From: Asterias rubens
Taxonomy: Eukaryota > Echinodermata > Asteroidea > Forcipulatida > Asteriidae
DNA length: 64,000 nucleotides
Direction of reading: 5' to 3'
NCBI RefSeq assembly: GCF_902459465.1
Contig: NC_047070.1
Span: forward strand, 12,940,001-13,004,000
The translations under genes were made by a program, and so were the position numbers. Shown one piece after another: positions 62,201-64,000 of this stretch. The notes below the pieces were generated by a model. The model had not been told where the DNA came from. It did not search any database and was given only the letters and a program-made list of their open reading frames with translations. The stretch's first letter is position 1. Every line of letters begins with the position of its first letter.

Positions 62201-63873
62201 GGTGCGCCCTCATTGTTTCAAGATTCTTGATTTTCTCAGATGTTTTCTGGAGTTCTTCCTCCTTCACACAAGAAAACAAAACAATAAATGATAAAGTTAT
62301 ACCTTGTGTGAAAAACAAAATGGTAACTTTATTTACAAGGCAATTTTTTTGAAATTTGTATTAAAAATCTCTCAAAATAAATAAAATGTCCAGTGGTGTT
62401 TTAAAATATATTTCTGAATCTGAATAATATAGTCGGCAAAGCATCCTACTGAAAACATCAATCCAACTTTTTGTAGAGAAGACAATGACGAAATTTCAGC
62501 TTAAGACATGGTAAGGAAAACCCATGAGTCAGGTAGGGACTGATATACCCAATCCTCACACAACGCTCCAGTCCAGGAATCAAACTGGGGTCCACAGAGG
62601 TGAAAGGCAGGGACAGACCCAATGAATACACCCGACTGCTTTGATTATCCTTTGCCTTAACCATAGTGTACGATAACAATCTTCATAAGATTCCAATCCT
62701 CTTTGTACCTTAGATGCCAACTGTTTCTCCTTGGTCTCCATCTCCTCCTTGATTCTTGTCTCTTCCTCATCCTTAGCTTTCAGTAACTCCTCCTTCTCCT
62801 TCAATCTATCCTGGCTAGCCTCAAGCTACAACAGAAAGAATGCAGTGTTTTATTATTATTATTGTTTGGCTTTGGGTTATGTCAAAATCAAAATTATTAT
62901 ACGCAGATGAGTCGTTCACCGACCAATCATGCAGAAATTTTCATAAAATCCCTGGGGTTGTCCCCGGAGAATATTTGCAGGCCTTTTCACATTATGGTCG
63001 CTTTACCCCGGTCTGCCCTGGCAATGCAACGGGGAATAGCCACCTCTGCTCTAGAGTAGGGGTGAGCTGTAAAAACCCTGGAGTATTCATGAAACAGGCA
63101 ACAGGAACCAGAAAATGGACTAAGTGTGAAAGAGTGCCAGGGTAAATGTGGGTTCAAAAGTCCAGCGGCCACCCCGTGGCTGTATTCCATGAAGATAAGA
63201 GATACTGTGTGAAAGGGCCTTAGTTGTGCTAAAAAATTACCACTGTATCCCATAAAGGTAGTGGACCATTCACAAAGTGATATCAATGTATCTTAAAACA
63301 GGAGTGTTGAATGGCTTTAGGATGTTTAGGAGGTTCACAATAATGAAAATATTGTCCACTAACTATGTTGTTTACCTTTTCTTTAAGATTTGCTACCTCA
63401 GCAGTCTTCTTTATCAGATCAGTTTGGTTAGTGTCAATTTGATCAACTGTTACTCCCTCAAACTTTAAAGTAAAAGCATGAAATATGAAGAAGTGTTAGT
63501 ACAGCATGAAACATGTTAGTATGGACATAGAGAAAGGACGGTATGAAGCAGTTGATACCAGGGCCAAATTCTATAGAGCTGCTCTAGCACAAAAAGAAGC
63601 TAAGCACAAAATAATTATGCTTACTAGAATAAGGTTACCAGCCAAAATACCATGTCACATGTACAATCTGTGATTGGTATCAGCAGAAAATCGTTAAGCA
63701 ATATTTTCTGCTTGAGCAGCTCTATAAAATTTGGCCCTGCTCCATTTGAACTTGTAAAGTTCACTGACCTTTGACTGGAGGGCGTTGACCTCACGTTCCT
63801 TCTGTTTGACCTCTGACTTCAGTAGAGCCACTTGACGCTCTTTGTCCTGAATGTCAATTTCCTTAGTTTGAAG
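51573..63873 (-). CDS. RIM-binding-protein-like (TSPOAP1/RIMBP2/RIMBP3 family), 5' partial, 14 exons, 1403 codons visible
   Basis: Minus-strand coding exons: 63873-63769, 63462-63376, 62825-62709, 62261-61986, 61603-61448, 61132-61010, 59543-59487, 58735-56224, 55338-55154, 54373-54152, 53201-53067, 52236-52162, 51734-51573 (stop TAA at 51575-51573), all with GT/AG ends and matching phases; a further 5' part lies beyond 64000. That is 13 exons certain here, with more upstream. Order of domains: coiled coils, an 837-codon disordered segment, one FN3 domain, one SH3 domain, a basic tail. The SH3 (YNYNPVEHSPN, GDIVTVFG, DGFYQG, RRGLVPSNFIEEI) matches the C-terminal SH3 of RIM-BPs. The FN3 (LTWHPP, SNGLEIVGYKIFV) also fits. 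RIM-BPs link RIM and voltage-gated calcium channels at active zones; TSPOAP1 also binds TSPO. The exact orthologue is not resolved. Confidence 0.8.
51822..51981. mobile_element. Inverted-repeat element carrying a tRNA-like core (RIM-BP-like intron)
   Basis: The outer arms pair (CCTGTGAAAATAAATCCAC against GTGGATTTGTTTTTCACAGG, and AATATTACTC against GAGTAATATG). On the minus strand the core has TGGTCTAGTGGTATCTGC (A-box-like) and GCGGGTTCGAATCCCACC (B-box). The anticodon arm has only a 6-nt loop and the acceptor ends do not pair well, so it is not a working tRNA gene as it stands. Confidence 0.6.
52346..52745 (-). mobile_element. tRNA-derived SINE copy (RIM-BP-like intron)
   Basis: The minus-strand head GGCGAGTCATGGCTTTGCTG and TCAATGCCCAGTCATGAC are tRNA-like and match the head of the 54680-55016 SINE. 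The body differs and is longer. Confidence 0.55.
53499..53638. mobile_element. Short inverted-repeat element, family N (RIM-BP-like intron)
   Basis: Ends GTTATCACACAAGCG and CGCGTGTGTGATAAC with inner stems AATATAGCGCTTCTGCGTTC and GACGCAGAAGCGCTATAAT. Confidence 0.6.
53862..54075 (+). repeat. 17-bp minisatellite (RIM-BP-like intron)
   Basis: About 12 copies of GGTGTGTTCATGACCAA, with single-base variants (GTCC, GATC) near the left edge and in one inner copy. It ends 77 bp from the FN3 exon at 54152. Confidence 0.9.
54152..55338 (-). CDS. RIM-BP-like gene, FN3 domain exons
   Basis: Exons 55338-55154 and 54373-54152 join in phase 0. The FN3 starts at PQPPRSLIVSKV and contains the core Trp (AVLTWHPPNLDDLG), the GYKIFV strand and the later VQTFGIQTVSSTGQSS strand. 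It ends near TEFDDP. The second exon continues with a Ser/Thr-rich linker to the SH3. The G-R-S-N-G-L-E-I-V-G-Y pattern is typical of RIM-BP FN3 repeats, which usually come as three; only one is seen here. Confidence 0.82.
54680..55016 (-). mobile_element. tRNA-derived SINE, near full length (RIM-BP-like intron)
   Basis: The minus-strand head GTGGTGTCATGGCCGAGCAA, with a long variable arm and GTGGGTTCGAATCCCGGTCA, resembles a class II (Leu/Ser) tRNA. The body contains GGGGTATAATAGG, GGGTAGAGGTTGATATTGTG and ACTCCCAAGGGAGCTGAG, and ends TGTGCTTTATAATAAGAAC. Bodies match 59160-59445. Confidence 0.75.
55830..56199. mobile_element. MITE family A, diverged copy, next to a splice donor
   Basis: Starts AGGGCACTGGACATG and ends AAATGTGTCCAGTGCCTTTA with TTAA at 56196. 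It lies in the intron, ending 23 bp from the donor (56223-56222) of the giant RIM-BP-like exon. Confidence 0.7.
56224..58735 (-). CDS. RIM-BP-like gene, giant disordered exon (837 codons)
   Basis: The acceptor tttctctttcag precedes GCAAAAGTTTCC, and the donor GTGAGT follows CTTACTG (phase 1 out). It starts with the end of the coiled coil (AKVSYLLQKCKEREAIIQKMAAELEQF). The rest is Ser/Asn/Gln/Pro/Gly-rich with almost no hydrophobic clusters: arginine/serine patches near the start (RSRTTRGSRSRH), then SxxP and NGxxP style text. This is typical of intrinsically disordered linkers. No known domain was recognised. It joins to the FN3 exon through a split Gly codon. Confidence 0.88.
59160..59445 (+). 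mobile_element. SINE copy, 5' truncated, with (TTA)n tail
   Basis: Begins GGTTGTGACACTTGTGTCTT and shares GGGTAGAGGTTGATATTGTG, ACTCCCAAGGGAGTTGAGAA and AATGCGCTTTATAAGAG with the 54680-55016 copy. It ends in TTATTATTATT. Confidence 0.75.
59487..63873 (-). CDS. RIM-BP-like gene, seven coiled-coil exons
   Basis: Exons of 105, 87, 117, 276, 156, 123 and 57 nt encode heptad-rich, highly charged sequence. Examples are KERQVALLKSEVKQKEREV, RLKEKEELLKAKDEEETR and SALEERLKHLENERRKRD. The fourth exon (62261-61986) breaks the coil with a Ser/Asp/His-rich loop containing repeated S-D-R/H-S-G-D-type units. All seven are phase 0 at both ends. Dimerisation through these coils is the expected role. The 61009-59544 intron is almost wholly an 85-bp minisatellite. 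Confidence 0.85.
59636..60979. repeat. 85-bp minisatellite, 15.8 nearly identical copies (RIM-BP-like intron)
   Basis: Units start AATGTCCCCAATGCATAGGA and repeat exactly every 85 bp from 59636 to 60911. The last copy is 69 bp. The only variation I see is CTCC instead of CCCC in the first two copies. The array fills 1344 of the 1466 bp of the intron. 85 is not a multiple of 3, so it is not a coding repeat. Confidence 0.96.
61690..61919. mobile_element. MITE family D, partial copy (RIM-BP-like intron)
   Basis: The right end AAAAGTACCCAAACCCTTTAA is intact with TTAA at 61916-61919. The inner text GGGAAGCTTTCTACCATCAT matches other family D copies. No left terminus was found. Confidence 0.6.
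63560..63738. mobile_element. MITE family E, full length (RIM-BP-like intron)
   Basis: Ends AGGGCCAAATTCTATAGAGC and GCTCTATAAAATTTGGCCCT are 19-20 bp inverted repeats with one mismatch region. It lies 31 bp from exon 63873-63769. Confidence 0.8.
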
Positions 63874-64000
63874 CTACGAGAGAGTTTTTGATTAGTGTTT
63901 TAGAAGATATAAGGTAGACAGGGATTTTTAATACGATAACTTAAATGGACGTGTTCTTGTGAAATCAGTTGGAATTTGAGAAAGGTGATAACCTTTTAGC

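Overview
This is animal nuclear DNA. The coding parts are short exons with GT/AG introns, AT-rich non-coding DNA fills most of the window, and there are many short inverted-repeat transposons and tRNA-headed SINEs. The repeat families and the protein relationships point to a deuterostome, most likely an echinoderm and probably a sea star. That placement is an inference from pattern recognition, not from a search.

Four protein-coding genes can be assembled by joining exons in phase. (1) 81-3937, + strand: the last three coding exons of an NMNAT1-type nicotinamide mononucleotide adenylyltransferase (NAD synthesis), whose 5' part lies before the window. (2) 9030-16305, + strand: a complete seven-exon TspanC8 tetraspanin closest to TSPAN33 (287 aa), a likely partner of the ADAM10 protease. 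(3) 45420-21448, - strand: a complete four-exon gene for an 882-aa protein with N-terminal SUMO-interacting motifs and a SIMC1/SLF2-type C-terminal region, so a probable SMC5/6 recruiter. Its first intron is 17 kb. (4) 63873-51573, - strand: the 3' part (1403 codons) of a RIM-binding-protein-like gene (TSPOAP1/RIMBP2/RIMBP3 family) with coiled coils, a very large disordered exon, one FN3 domain, one SH3 domain and a basic tail. Genes 2 and 3 converge, and candidate poly(A) signals on opposite strands lie about 40 bp apart near 19.45-19.50 kb. The four genes share no obvious pathway.

The remaining sequence is mostly repeats. At least eight families of short inverted-repeat (MITE-like) elements recur, several bounded by TTAA. 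The most striking non-coding structure is a 5.7-kb foldback element (29061-34802) in intron 1 of the SIMC1-like gene. It has arms of about 1.7-1.9 kb built from tandem units of about 540 bp, and one arm carries a second transposon of 1378 bp with 14-bp terminal inverted repeats and a perfect 8-bp target duplication. Minisatellites with units of 85, 38, 23 and 17 bp lie in introns. The 85-bp array is nearly identical across 15.8 copies and fills almost all of its intron.

Regions where I see nothing specific beyond AT-rich DNA: 300-2200, 4300-6500, 6660-9000, 10100-10800, 19600-20430, 28250-29050, 34810-36660, 38200-40480 (apart from a short fragment at 38646), 42120-42750, 46780-49050 and 49450-50340.
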